Shown: positions 44,062-55,599, numbered from the stretch's first letter. The stretch: DNA of 64,000 nucleotides from Molanna angustata (GCA_963576475.1 OY754986.1:5767174-5831173); one strand, 5' to 3'. The notes: generated from the sequence alone by a model not told the origin. Made by a program: numbers and translations.

Positions 44062-44775
44062 GATGAAAAATAGAATATTTGGCGTTCGGTTATCTCTGCC
44101 TTCTACGTGTAGAATATGGTGTATGTGTATTTATTTTTAAATTTATTTCCATAATTTATTGAAAATAGGAAAGAAAAAAGTTCTCCCAGAAAATGAGAAA
44201 GGATGAGGACGTCACTATCCATATGGTGGGGTAATATGGATAAGCTCCTAGATAAAGCCCAAATACCACCCCTGAAAATTCAGGACAGATCATCCTGGCC
44301 AAGAAAAAGAAGAGAATAATTTATTGATGAAATTACCAACACAAAAAGAACATTGCGAAAAAAATCAGAAATGGACTAAATCTAAAATAAAGTAGATGTT
44401 GAACAAAAAATAAATGCAAAATATATTTTAAGAATAACTGATTATAAAGCACTTATCAATAAATTCTCAATCAGTCGCTTAAGACCAAGAAAAGTGAACG
44501 TACAGATATAGCGCTTTGCTGCCAATTAATCCAGAAAATTCCAACCAAGAGAGAAAAATATGTTTTTTTTAAAGTCACTAACTACTATTTTTAAAGAATT
44601 TTGTCTTTGGGTTAAGCATAAGAAATTAAGCACTCTTAATTATCATACGTAGATGTTTAAATACTTTCCTATTTATTTGTTACAAGCAATAAATTAACCT
44701 ACATTCAAATATGAAATGCATCAAAAACTAATTTCCTTGTCATAAATTATTGTCAAGTATAGTCCATAAAAGAAA
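44062..44775. other. Unassigned stretch upstream of the receptor locus
   Basis: AT-rich. A short word GTCGCTTAAGACCAAG near 44470 is shared with 28035. Nothing else. Confidence 0.4.
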
Positions 44776-44779
44776 TTTA

Positions 44780-45070
44780 TACTTACTAAAATTAAAGTGA
44801 TATTGCATATCATAGAAATGCTAATTTGATTAAAAACAACTAAATTGGTAGTCTAAAGAACAAAGGAATGGATCAAGAGAAATGGGTCAGTTGATTTTTC
44901 CTTTGTAAAAGACGTTGAAAATTTTAAAGATATCTACGATGTGGAGTTTATTAGTACTTGCATTGAACTTTAATTTGATCGAGGGTCATAGTCAAACCTA
45001 GACAACGAATCTTAGAACAATTGACTTACAATTCATTAAACTACTCCAAAACATTATTATTGTCTTTTTT
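44780..45070 (+). pseudogene. Decayed duplicate of the ionotropic receptor 5' end
   Basis: Aligns by eye with 45345-45640. Shared words include AAATTAAAGTG, TTGATT.AAAACAAC, GGGTCAGTTGA, GTTTATT, ACTTG.ATTGAA and GAACAATTGACTTACAA/GAACAATGGACCTACAA. The copy has indels and stops and ends near 45070. So an upstream tandem paralogue once existed and only its promoter-proximal part remains. Confidence 0.65.
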
Positions 45071-45422
45071 TCATCAAAACACCTAGACCCTATTACAAAG
45101 TTTTAACCATATTTGATTTTAACAATTTAATTGAACCAAATTTGATTTTAATGTGTATTCAGCTATCACTTAATTTGTATATATTTATACTGTATAGGGT
45201 ACATCGACTCATCTCATCGAATAATTGAGTGCAACTATGTATGCAGCTTATGAAGAAAAAGAAAATTTTGAAACATGAAATGCAGCAATATAGAAACTGA
45301 AATCGTTTGTCTTTCATTGCGACATCGTATGTAATAACATTGAAAATTTATGAAATTGATACTTTAAGAAATTAAAGTGGATTCAAACGACATGCTGAAT
45401 ACTTAGTTGATTGAAAACAACC

Positions 45423-47333
45423 ATGGATATTAAGGAACAAAGAAATGAAAAGAGAAACCAGGGTCAGTTGACTTTTCATTTTGACAAGAACATAACGTTT
45501 AAATCGTTTGTAGATATTATGTGCAGTTTATTGATACTTGTTTTAAACATTCATGGGATCGAATGTCTTGGACTGAAATCTCTGATAAATAATTTTAATC
45601 ACCCCGGACAAAAAATATTGGAACAATGGACCTACAACTTATATAATGATTCCAAATCATCATTTATCGTTCATTGCTCATCGAAAGGTCTCGACACTAA
45701 TGCAAAGTACAAACCGCAATATTATTTCACCAAAGAAATCACCATTCCCAAAGAAAGGCCTATGTATGTTTTTGGGGTCGAAAGAATGATTGAATTCACA
45801 AAAAGATCATTTTTTCAATCGGAGATATTCAATAGTGCAGACATACTTTTAATAGGTGACAATGTGTCGGAAAAACTCTTAAAGAATCTAGGTATTCCTC
45901 GTTTGACAAAGGAAAATGGTCAAAGCGATGTCATTTTCAGTTATTTTGTACTTACAAACTTTCTTATTTCTCCCAGAATGACGTTCTTATCAATAATCAA
46001 CATGAAGGATTACAAAATATCTTTAAATCAACTAGGAAAATGCTTTGCACACAATTCATTAAAGGATACGCATATAATTGGAAGATATGTTTCAACGGAC
46101 ACTGGAAACGATAATATTTGCAAAATTAATGTATACATTTTGCTAACCAGTACGCTTCACTCAAGCATTGATATTCAAATTAAATATATAAAGCAGCACT
46201 TTATTTATAAACTGATAAGCGAAGTAGCAAAATCATTGGGAGAAAACGTTACGATTTTCTCCTATACAACGACTTTTGGAGAATACAATGTAGATTCTAG
46301 GGGTCGCATCAAAGTAAAGAGATCTTGGTTTAATAATAATATTGGTTTGTTAATCTTCTATGATTTTTATTTGCTTACAGAAAATTCCAAGTTGACTACC
46401 AACATTCCGTCGGAATCGTACACGTTTTTGGGATATGAAAAGATTGTTTGGATTATTTTCAATCACAAATTCGTTAAACTTGACTGGAAATTGCTGACAA
46501 TAATTGTCGTATCCATTTTTATCTCAATCGCGATTATTTTAGTGATGGCTTTGGTTTATAATAATTTTTATCCTAGCAGTGTTTTGTTTTCTAGTATCGG
46601 CGATATAATTTTATTGGCGTGGTCAGTATTTATATCTGTATCTATACCCATCCAGCCCAGACATTATCTCACAAGAGCAATTTTCATTTCTTGGACAATA
46701 TGTTCGGCTACATTGACACTCTGTTACTATTACAAGATCCTAACAAATCTTACTTCACCTCAATCAAACTTGATCTCGTCCCAAGAGGAATTGCTCAGAT
46801 CCAACCTGTCTCTCTATGTATTTTCAAAGAGTTACGGTGACATCGCGTTCAGGAACTCTGATGGCTCAAACGTACCTAATGCCAGACCTTACAGTTACTT
46901 CTTGTATAATAGAATCGAAGTATTTTACAAGAACGAATCTTTCATCGACTATGTCGACAGGATTATAAACAGTAACAAACCCTGTGCAATCCTCTTAGAT
47001 CTTTCGACGTCAGCGTTCATCTTGAAAAAGCATCAGAATGTTTCGTATTATTTTATTCCTGAAACAATCATTCAATATCCTATACAACATTACTCGTTAT
47101 CATTGACCGATCTGAATATTAAGATCAAGAAAACCGTCGAGCGAATGAAGGAATCTGGAATCGTTGAAAATATTATCGGATACAATCGAAGAGAAACATT
47201 ACGCCCAACCATTATTGAAGATAATATTAACAAGAGAGTTTATAAGAGTATCTATGTGTTTATGTTTGCTATGAATTTGTTTGCATTATTAATATTTTTG
47301 TGTGAGATTGCTTTAAATAGTTTTTTTTCATAA
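45423..47333 (+). CDS. Divergent ionotropic receptor (chemosensory IR), intronless
   Basis: The 636-residue frame starts at ATG 45423 in good context (CAACCATGG); the longer open frame only adds TTG-initiated residues. An N-terminal hydrophobic stretch (DIMCSLLILVLNIHG, about residues 28-46) may be a signal peptide. A large poorly conserved ligand-binding region follows. Then come membrane segments: M1 WKLLTIIVVSIFISIAIILV (about 355-380), a pore-like SSIGDIILLAWSVF (about 388-405), M3 RAIFISWTICSATLTLCYYY (about 417-437), an S2-like region, and M4 YVFMFAMNLFALLIFLCEIA (about 608-632). This order is that of variant ionotropic glutamate receptors, cation channels for taste or other chemical cues in insects. 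Single-exon structure is common among divergent IRs. The subfamily is not assignable by eye. Confidence 0.85.
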   Translation: MDIKEQRNEKRNQGQLTFHFDKNITFKSFVDIMCSLLILVLNIHGIECLGLKSLINNFNHPGQKILEQWTYNLYNDSKSSFIVHCSSKGLDTNAKYKPQYYFTKEITIPKERPMYVFGVERMIEFTKRSFFQSEIFNSADILLIGDNVSEKLLKNLGIPRLTKENGQSDVIFSYFVLTNFLISPRMTFLSIINMKDYKISLNQLGKCFAHNSLKDTHIIGRYVSTDTGNDNICKINVYILLTSTLHSSIDIQIKYIKQHFIYKLISEVAKSLGENVTIFSYTTTFGEYNVDSRGRIKVKRSWFNNNIGLLIFYDFYLLTENSKLTTNIPSESYTFLGYEKIVWIIFNHKFVKLDWKLLTIIVVSIFISIAIILVMALVYNNFYPSSVLFSSIGDIILLAWSVFISVSIPIQPRHYLTRAIFISWTICSATLTLCYYYKILTNLTSPQSNLISSQEELLRSNLSLYVFSKSYGDIAFRNSDGSNVPNARPYSYFLYNRIEVFYKNESFIDYVDRIINSNKPCAILLDLSTSAFILKKHQNVSYYFIPETIIQYPIQHYSLSLTDLNIKIKKTVERMKESGIVENIIGYNRRETLRPTIIEDNINKRVYKSIYVFMFAMNLFALLIFLCEIALNSFFS

Positions 47334-47488
47334 AAATCAGGATAACGGCGAGTTCATGTACTTATGTTTGTCTCATTTGAATGCCGTTAAAAATAATGAT
47401 GAATTACACTAGAGTAAACTCACAATAATTCAATACCTAATTAAGTACATTTCATTTATGCACTTTTTATATGATTAACCTTTACATC

Positions 47489-47494
47489 AATAAA
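47489..47494 (+). terminator. Polyadenylation signal of the receptor gene
   Basis: AATAAA 156 bases after the stop codon, followed by a T-rich stretch at 47510-47540. Plausible 3' end of the mRNA. Confidence 0.5.
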
Positions 47495-47607
47495 TGATTA
47501 ATTTCACGTGTTTTTTTCTTTTTTAATCTTGTTTTTTTTATATTATTTACAATCCATTCAATTACAAGAATACTAATTAAAATAATAAGAATATAAAAAC
47601 TAACAAA

Positions 47608-48875
47608 ATACTAACTAGTTGCATGTAACACATGAGATCCAATTGTCGATAGCGATAGTACGTATACCTAGTTGAGAATAAGTACCAAACTATAAACCCT
47701 TAATTACAAATTATTTAATATTTTAAGATATTTGGTTTTCTATACAACACATGAACCTAGGTATGTATTTCAAGATAGGATAGTATGGAGGTCAGTCCTT
47801 TGATCCTACCCAGAATGTGAAAACAGCATGATGGTATGTATGTATGTTTGGAGATTAGTATCACTTCTTAGATATTGTGTGTAGGCGACTGCCAGACAAA
47901 TTGTATGAAGCAATGTCGTCACTAAATTCAATTTTTATAAAAATTGTGAAAAAAAATTTTTGAGATGTGCTAATACAATGGAAATATTTTTTATAGAAAA
48001 TTAAATTATCTAGTTGGGGTGTTTCGGTTTTTTTCGATATTTTTAAAAAAATTGGAAATATAGGCAGTTAAACTCATACATTTATATCATTTAATGATTC
48101 GGCGGATATTTTGTGGTAGTTAATATAAACTATTTTTGAATTATTAATTAGCTATAAACCACTTGTTTTTTGAGTCACTTCGCGACATGTTTCAGAAGCG
48201 CTGTCCTTCCATGGACCGGCGTGTCGAGACTGGCCGGTCGATGGAAGGACAGCGCTTCCGAAACATGTCGCAAAGTGACTCAAAAAACAAGTGGTTTATA
48301 GCTAATTAATAATTCAAAAATGGTTCATAAATTTATCATAAAAAAAATATTTTTCTTAATAAAAAATGTTTGAGAAACCCTGGATTTTTAAAAAAAAAAT
48401 CGTTTTAGATTTTGTATTTGTCTAACTTTATACCAAATTTCAGCGTTCTAGCTTTTATGGTTTCTGAGATATATGGAAAAATAAAGTAAAAATTCAAAAA
48501 TTGATAACCCCTGACTGAAACAAAATTCACAATTCTGAGTATAAAAGTTTTGTAAGCCTATAACTGTTTATATATTCTGAAAATTTTGGCTCTGTAAATT
48601 GAGCGGATCAAAAGTTATAAGGGACACACACACACACACCCTCACACACACACATACACACACACACACACAAAACTCACATAAAATGTTCTACTCCAAA
48701 TTCTGAGTAAATCCATGTATTCGAACATATATGGTGCGAGGCCTCTAGTTGGTGTTTTTAGCATGCAAAAAGTCCACTACGCCATACAAAATTTTCCTTC
48801 GTACACGCATCTTAGCTTAATAATGTCGATTCATTCAGAGAATTGAATTCTCATGAACGAATCGACAGTTGGATA
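47608..48875 (+). repeat. Family-A repeat, copy 2, split by a Penelope-like inverted dimer
   Basis: Left part 47608-48080 and right part 48335-48875 match copies 1 and 3 in order. The break falls between GTTAAACTCATA and TATCATAAAAAA, which are adjacent in copy 3. A (CA)n microsatellite at 48621-48675 lies at the family's usual position. Ends are ATCCAATTGTCGAT and ATCGACAGTTGGAT. Confidence 0.8.
48130..48323. mobile_element. Head-to-head dimer of a Penelope-like 3' end
   Basis: Arms 48130-48219 and 48234-48323 are near-perfect inverted repeats around a 14-base spacer (CGTGTCGAGACTGG). Each arm is the 3' end seen singly at 3200 and 21263. The right arm reads GTCGATGGAAG, loop, CTTCCGAAACATGTCG. 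Inverted dimers are a known outcome of Penelope-like retrotransposition. Confidence 0.8.
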
Positions 48876-48879
48876 AGAG

Positions 48880-50025
48880 TCATTGGAGTCACATGGATGT
48901 ATCCACTCTACTAGCCCATTATTATGTAATTATAAATAGATTTTAACTACTTTTTAAGGATAATGTGTTGATTTACATAGTTTAGAATAAAAATAGGTAT
49001 TGCAATTAACTAGTTGACTATTGTAGTACGACGAACACATAATTTTCGCAGTGTTTGTTTTTTTTGGTAAGAAACCAGTTGAAAAGTTTTTTTTGAATCT
49101 TGGGTTTGAAGAAGATGTTATATAAAGTAATGGTTTCAAAGTACAGATTTACAGTGTGACTTGGCAAATGTTTTGAGGACGTTGTAACTCGATCAAAGCA
49201 GAAGGTGGCTGAGGATTGGCTGATTGAAGATATTGTTGCAAGAGGAAAAGCCTAACGTTCACTACTCATGTTCCAAACACCAACTTTTCTGTTAAGAGAG
49301 ACGATTATTGTTTTTTTGTGAAACGTCACATCTGGCTTAAAAATCTCATCCAAAAAAAAAAAACACGATGACATTTATTTCGACAGAAACGTTAGTAAAT
49401 TCTACTTGATAAGGGGTCCTGGTATAAAATCCGTCAGGTTTAAAAGAACAAAAGTGTATTGCGAACACTTTTTTTAGTATAAACAGTGGTCCTTCAGGCC
49501 GGACGGAGCCGGAATAAAATATTCTCAGCGGCAAAAGTACTAAATATCTCTGAAACAATGGTCCAAAGTACATATTTAGTATTATTTTCCTTTCCTTTAC
49601 TGCGATAAGGTGTTAACACGATACTCGTAATGTGTGAATATATGGAGGTAGATACATAGATACTAGTGGGCGCTCCATTATAAACTTTGACTGTTATATT
49701 AATAAATTTCGCAGTTGAAACGAGTTTCGGAAAAGGGCTGAAGCAACAATTATTCACGGAGGAAACACACGCAGAAGTCCAAGCATAACCAGGTCCGCAA
49801 TTATTGTGTTCATAGCTTGGCGCACTTTTAATTTATTTATGTATGTGCAGAAAACACTATTGTTTTCAGTTTTAAAAGATTTTTTATCTTTTACTAGGGC
49901 AATATATACCAGTCAACCACGAACAATTATAAAACTTTACAACAAAATAACATTAATTATGAAAGTGTGCATAAAAAATATTAGACATATATAAGGTGTA
50001 AAAATAAAAAAGCAGTATTGGTTCT
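48880..50025. other. Unassigned stretch
   Basis: Several short open frames (48954-49139, 49346-49573, 49494-49757) without recognised products. Confidence 0.4.
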
Positions 50026-50027
50026 AA

Positions 50028-50742
50028 TCAACACGGTGGTCCGAATGCAGAGGCCTACCTAAATACTAAATTCTAAATACTAACCATGTTTTCATTGCAC
50101 AGTCGCTCACTTAAGTTAGAAGATAACGTGGCTTCCTAACTGGAGGATGCTACGACGTTTTTCTGTGAGAATTGCATTGCAGAGACATATCTAAATACTT
50201 AGCGCATGCGCATCGGCGTAAACAAACATTTGTGAATTGTCAAAAAGTAAGGTTGATAGCGAGGAACCTTATGAGTGGTTCAATACTAAAATATGAGATT
50301 TTTTTAATGGATAATGATTTTATCGGCTTTGTTGAATATGTATTTAGTAATTTTGTCAAATCAAATACCAAACTGAGTATTCAGGGATCCATACGAGATG
50401 CCGAAAATTCGGTGGAATTTCAAAAAAATCGTGACATCGAGCTGTCAGTGTGAAGTGTGAAGTTGGTTACATATGTTTGTGTTGTTATAGCAAAAAAACA
50501 TTTTAAACGTCAAACGTCAGAAAATATATAGATAGCTTTCGAAGCCCATAGAAAGCTATCTATTTATTTTCTTTATACACAATAATGTAAAATACTACGC
50601 CATCGACCTTAAGTTTGGCGTAGTATTTAGTATTAAGTTAGTGATGTCTCTGCAACGCAATTGCTAACTTAAGAATACTTTATACTCCAGTGAGGTTAGG
50701 AGTTAGTATTTAGGTACCTAGGACTGTGCATTCGGGTCTGTG
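50028..50742. mobile_element. Non-autonomous DNA transposon with long imperfect inverted ends
   Basis: The left end (GGTCCGAATGCA, then GCCTACCTAAATACTAA) is the inverted match of the right end (TTAGTATTTAGGTACC, then TGCATTCGGGTC). Inner blocks also pair (TTGCATTGCAGAGACAT with ATGTCTCTGCAACGCAA, and CACTTAAGTTAG). A 93-codon frame at 50172-50453 of unknown product lies between the arms. Not assignable to a superfamily by eye. Confidence 0.65.
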
Positions 50743-50744
50743 TA

Positions 50745-51255
50745 TCCGGAGATGGGAATGAAAAGAGATAGGGAGAGGAACTCAGAAAGGGAGAAGAGGA
50801 AGTAATTTTGTCAATCAACTTGACAAAAGCTTGTTTTTAACTATCTTTTAAAAACGAATATCGAAGAGGCATCTCTAACAGTATTGAGAAGCTGATTCCA
50901 TAGGCGTGAGCTGCGTGAACTTCGAATGAGCAGGTGTAAGTGGACGATCTTTGTGTTGGTATTGAGAGTGTGCTGTTGTGTTGAGAACGTAGGTTTAGTC
51001 CGTATGATTATAGGGGGACGAGTATCTCTTTAAGATAGATTAGTTTGAGGAGATTAGAGAGAGTTTGGTAAGAAAGGATGAGTACATGGGAATTTATTCT
51101 ACTTTGGATTTTCGATCAGATCAGTTTTTTATGAACTCTGATATGGGTTCAAATTTTCTCAGTCCAAAATCGTACCGTATACACACGTTCTAAAGTATTT
51201 CCAGTTTTTCTTCTGTGGATTCAAGGTACGCTGCATAGTCAAGTTTAGTTTTGTG
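50745..51255 (-). mobile_element. LINE 3' untranslated and C-terminal relic
   Basis: A purine-rich block (AGATAGGGAGAGGAACTCAG) resembles those at 39055 and 59310. The region then shows weak minus-strand traces of a LINE C-terminus (RSSRSSRLWNQLLNTV-like near 50890). Low confidence. Confidence 0.35.
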
Positions 51256-51459
51256 TTGTATTTTTTGAGTTGGTTAAGTCCGTGGAAAGCTCGGAATATA
51301 TGTACGTTGGCTTACTCTCTCAAACAGGCTTGACCACGAAAGATAGCATTGGAAAGACTGTTTTACTAAAAAAATCTCAGGTAACGGAGTCGGCTACGTA
51401 CCTCTTAGAGATAAGCGTTGACCTTCCATTAGAATGGAATTTGATCATGCACCTATTGT

Positions 51460-51652
51460 TTCTCGAGCAACTGACTATTAAATCAAACACACAACACGTT
51501 GCATTCTGAAGACTTATGAAATTTATCATTTTACAGGTCCGGACTATAAACACAATCAAAATCTGTGTTCCGAGGGAAACGAACCCTAGACTTTTCGTTC
51601 AGGAATATGATATCAAAATCTAACTAATCAAGCCACGAAGGCCGATAATAAA
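51460..51652 (-). mobile_element. SINE-B, diverged
   Basis: The minus strand gives CGGCCTTCGTGGCTTGATTA, then a degraded B box (GTTCGTTTCCC) and a body with CACAGATTTTGATTGTG. Diverged about evenly along its length. Confidence 0.7.
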
Positions 51653-53010
51653 AGATATTCAGTGTGTTATCAATATGTTCAGAGTTTTTACTTTGTGGTT
51701 CATTTCAAAAGATTGCATTCATTACAATTCTCTGTTTCTTAATTCAATAAGATGACAACAATACGTAGTTGATAACAATTTTTTTGTTATAAACTAAAAA
51801 TATATTTCTCTTATTTGTATCTGCCGCACAAATGAATCGCCACCATTTTTTTTACTTTTATTTTTGTTCTTTCTCTATTATATTTTTGGGTTTTTTCTAT
51901 ATGTTTTTTTTGTTTTTATTCTGGTGTTGTTTTGGATCTCTCATAACATTTTTATATTGTTAGACCAAATTCAATTTTTTTTCATTGTTGGTTAGCTTAG
52001 GTTAGCGTTTATATTATGTGATATAGAAACCCACTGATAAGCATATTATATGGTTAGTGGGATCTTGTATAAATTAAAAAATATATAAAACGAACATGCG
52101 AATTTAAGAGTTTGCAAATCTCTAACCTGTCAAAGCATTTCTAATTTTATGTAAATACCTACATATGAATTTTTGTTAAATTTTCATGTTTCAAATGGCG
52201 CTCAATATACGTACGTTCGGCGAAACTACACATTTTGAACAATTGGTGGGTCAGGGCTCTGCGTACAATAATGTTTTAAATCACACTAGAAATATCATTT
52301 GGTTTTCTGGTACCCGAATCTCTCCGGAGAGTAAAGACATGAAAGATTCAAGGACCTCAACCTACGGATTTGGTATTCCGCAAGGGGTGAATATGGGGAT
52401 CGTGGTCAACACGAGATTTTACAACCGCTGGGTTATAGATACCTATGCGGTTCTAATTTATTGTTTTTGATGTGAAAATAACTCGAGAATTAATTTGAAG
52501 TTTCACAACATTCTTTATCTTATAGAGGTAGGCTCAAAAAACGAACTCCATACTTCATGTTAACATCATATGTGTAAAGAGCGTAGATCTAGAGCTATTT
52601 TTCCATAGATATCCGTTAATTTCTTCTGTATGATTTCATCTGTCCAAATTTTCAAAATGCTCTCACGGTCTGTAAAATCGAGTTTTTTATATACTATTTA
52701 AAATTTCGATACAACAAAAATACACTCATCAAAAATGCATTCTAGGATTATCAAAATTTAAAGAAAAAATCTATGGTTTACCATATCAATGTGAAATAAA
52801 TTTCATATTTGAATGAAAATTGTATATAACAGAAGTAAAATAGCTTATGTATGGGAAAATTGAGTGATCAACTTCATATTGATATTGTATGTGTCTCTAT
52901 AGACATTAGTATATTTTTAACTCTCCACTTCTACCTTCCTCAAGGGGTAGGCAGTGAGAACCGAACACCGCATTCTTCTGTCCATCACCAATCGATGTAT
53001 ATGTGTCAAT
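51653..53010. other. Unassigned stretch with one 94-codon frame
   Basis: Frame 52186-52470 plus (MFQMALNIRTFGETTHFEQL...) has no recognised domain. GC content rises within it (52200-52440) relative to the AT-rich flanks, so it may be an old coding piece, host or mobile. Confidence 0.35.
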
Positions 53011-53011
53011 A

Positions 53012-53440
53012 TTTGATAAGTTTCTCAACGGGTATCATGTAGAAAGTGCATACTATGAGTTTTGTGACAATGTTTTTGTGTTTATGGTGTATTGTAAAAA
53101 CTTTTGTCCTCTGAGAATCTTATATTTGTTTAAGAATCTAATAGAGAAGTTGATATTGTTAGTTCAATAGATGGCGTTACAAAAATGTTTCTATGTTATT
53201 TCATAGATATCAATAGTAAAAAATTCACAATTTCAAATGATCTGTTACTCATTATTAACATATTATATATGTAGAAGATTCAAAATTACATTGATAAAGG
53301 AGCTCTATAAGAAGGCATAAAGTGATCACGTAAACCAGCCGATGACAGGTCGTTTGCCCTGTAGGTGCCTTGAGTTCTAGATTCTTGTATAATATTCCAA
53401 CTTCGTCTCTATTGAGATGTTAAAAATTTCTTATTCTTCT
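53012..53440 (-). repeat. Cluster of short repeats: families H, G and D
   Basis: 53015-53100 is family H and 53165-53225 is family G (both plus). 53290-53430 is a reverse family-D copy (GCATAAAGTGATCACGTAAA, AGTTGGAATATTATAC in complement). No genes. Confidence 0.6.
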
Positions 53441-53479
53441 TATTTTAGATCGTAGATCTGTTTTTTCGAGAAAGCTATT

Positions 53480-53600
53480 CCTATGAAGCTGAGGTCCAGC
53501 TTTCCCTCCACCTCTTCGGTAGTCTTCCGGGAAGGCGATGCCCTTGTGGGATTTCGTTTGCCGCTATGGATGGGATTCGAGATGCGTCCATCCTGTTGAT
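53480..53600 (-). mobile_element. RTE-like LINE tail fragment
   Basis: Minus strand encodes NRMDASRIPSIAANEIPQGH then RLPGRLPKRWRESW. Resembles the RM...R.P....E...G.R.PGRP.KRW block. Confidence 0.5.
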
Positions 53601-54781
53601 ATTGTATTGTATTGTATATATTTTATTTAGATGTAAAAAAATACAATTTCTTACATCTAGTATAAACAAAAATAAAAACAAACAATAAAAAAAATCAACA
53701 TCTGATGACTAAATGAACACACAAAAAAGACACGTACCTATCAATAACAATAAAACACAAAGTAAAAACAAAAGGAAAACAAACTACCACAATAGAAGTC
53801 ATCAAAGAACATGAAAAAAAAAACAATAATATAGTATCAAAACAAGCAAAACAGATATTATAGTCTTAGAACATAATATATAAACAATAGAAACACGATT
53901 TTTAAAAAAACTTTCGTTTTATGTATTCAGCACCTAAGCGACGAAAAGAGGCAAGACTAGACGCCTCCTTTACACATTCAGGCAAATCATTATAAAGTTG
54001 TAAGCCTTTGTAGTACACATTTTTTTGTGTACCTGCCAGGTTTGTCTGCGGCAGTCTAAAGTCCCGCCTACTTCTCGTCGGGTATGCGTGAACTTCAAAA
54101 TTGTACATAATATTTTTTTGTAAATAAGGTGGTATGGAGAGAAAGTTGCTAGGTATTTCAATAAGAGACAGAATTCAGAATTTTATGATAAGACAAAGAA
54201 CCAAAGAAGTCGATGTAGCGGAAAGGGTCGCTGGTCTTAAGTGGAGCTGGGCTGGGCATATTGCCAGATGCTAGGATTCACGATGGACCAAAAAGATCTT
54301 AGAATGGCGACCGAGAATAAGCCGAAGAGGTGTCGGCAGACCCCAGGCAAGGTGGTCTGATGACATCAAGAAATGTGCCGGAGGGAGATGGATGCAGTGT
54401 GCCCAAGACAGGGAGTTGTGGAGGATCAATGGGGAGGCCTATGTCCAAGAATGGATGAAAACAGGCTGAAGAAGAAGAAGAAGAAGAAGTAGAAGGTGGT
54501 AAAAGTCTATTTATTAATTTGTAAATAAAAATTAGCACATTCAGAATTATTTGTTGTTTCACTGTCAACTGCTGTTTCAACTGCTAAAGCATATATTCAA
54601 TACGGGTAAATCTATTGCATTTTAATATTGTCCTCATTGCTCTGTTTTGTATTATCTGTAGTTTTTTATTTTCACCTACATTGCTCATAAATAATACACT
54701 TGAGCAGTAGTTAATGTGCAGAATAACAATGCTATTATACACTAATTTAGATGTTTTTAAATCAATAATATGGTCCCTCAA
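53600..54781 (-). mobile_element. Jockey/CR1-like LINE 3' part, interrupted by an RTE-like LINE
   Basis: The upstream portion 54781-54494 encodes LKTSKLVYNSIVILHINYCS, LQIIQNRAMRTILKCNRFTR, then VKQQIILNVLIFIYKLIN. The downstream portion 54135-53902 encodes YLQKNIMYNFEVHAYPTRSR, LPQTNLAGTQKNVYYKGLQL and YNDLPECVKEASSLASFRRL. The two parts are in the same frame across the insertion when one flank copy is ignored. Untranslated tail to about 53600. Confidence 0.8.
54127..54502 (+). mobile_element. RTE-like LINE tail, group 1, nested with target duplication
   Basis: AAGGTGGTA lies on both sides (54127-54135 and 54494-54502). Inside, the plus strand encodes RLKWSWAGHIARC, SRWTKKILEWRPRISRRGVG, RPQARWSDDIKKCAGGRWMQ, then INGEAYVQEWMKTG-stop and a long GAAGAAGAAGAAG tail. 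One in-frame stop (AR-C-stop). Same group as 17841-19738. Confidence 0.85.
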
Positions 54782-55160
54782 AAATCTTCTCCTAGCTCTG
54801 CTCCATCGTATGATGTCCTCGGTCTCACAGGTTCGCCTAATGTCGTTTTTGCAAATTCTTAAAAATTAAAAAAAAAAATTAAAATTAAATTTAAAAATTT
54901 GACTGAAACAAATATCTTTTGACTCCCGACAGCGAAAAAATCCAATGTTTGCGTAGGTATATGTAATATACAACCTTTAAAAATATATTCGATTTATATA
55001 AATAACTTATTATATGTAAAAAAAAATATTACATTTTTATATTATGTGCTTTAAATATATTATGCATCATATGTTTACGAAAGATGGCTGCTTGAAACGT
55101 TAATTATTTTTTTACATAATCACAGGCATTTCATAAATATCATAAATAATAAAAAAATTA
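54782..55160. other. Small relics: RTE-like fragment and family-D end
   Basis: 54785-54850 on the minus strand encodes RRTCETEDIIRWSRARRRFL (RTE-like group 5). 54925-54965 is the reverse left end of family D. The rest is AT-rich. Confidence 0.55.
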
Positions 55161-55224
55161 AAAAAATATACTAGGTATAAATGAAAACACTAATATTTGT
55201 TTAAGTTTCACTATTTAATTCGGT

Positions 55225-55590
55225 ATTTTAAGTTTATTCTATAGATACTACCACGGGAATTGCTCAGAAGAACTTGCATCTTTGGTCCCTCCTCCACCCA
55301 CTCGCAACAGAGTCACTCGCTTCACTCAATCGCAGCACCCATTCACAGTGGACCTTCAACATATACGAACAAGTCGCTTCTCGAACTCCTTTATTAATAC
55401 AGCAGCCCGACTGTGGAACGATCTTCCGAATTCTGTGTTTCCACCTTCGTACAACCCGGGTCTTTAAAAATCCGAATTAACAAACTCTTTTCTAGATTGC
55501 AAACCCCTCCCAACGCTGCGAAGTGCGCTTCTTCGGAAGAACAAAATGGACCCAAATCCTAATAGCTGGTGTCCACTACGTGGACATGGT
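55225..55590 (+). mobile_element. Jockey/CR1-like LINE C-terminal fragment
   Basis: Encodes SLVPPPPTRNRVTRFTQSQH, PFTVDLQHIRTSRFSNSFIN and TAARLWNDLPNSVFPPSYNP, then GLFKIRINKLFS with a +1 shift. This is the standard end of a LINE reverse transcriptase ORF. The relative at 28236-28600 is much more decayed. Confidence 0.8.
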
Positions 55591-55599
55591 AAAAAAAAT

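Noticed and set aside
45411..45422. Earlier TTG start for the receptor
   Set aside because: Nuclear insect genes rarely use TTG; the ATG at 45423 has a good start context.
48621..48675. Independent (CA)n locus
   Set aside because: It lies at the fixed CA position of family A, so it is part of that repeat.
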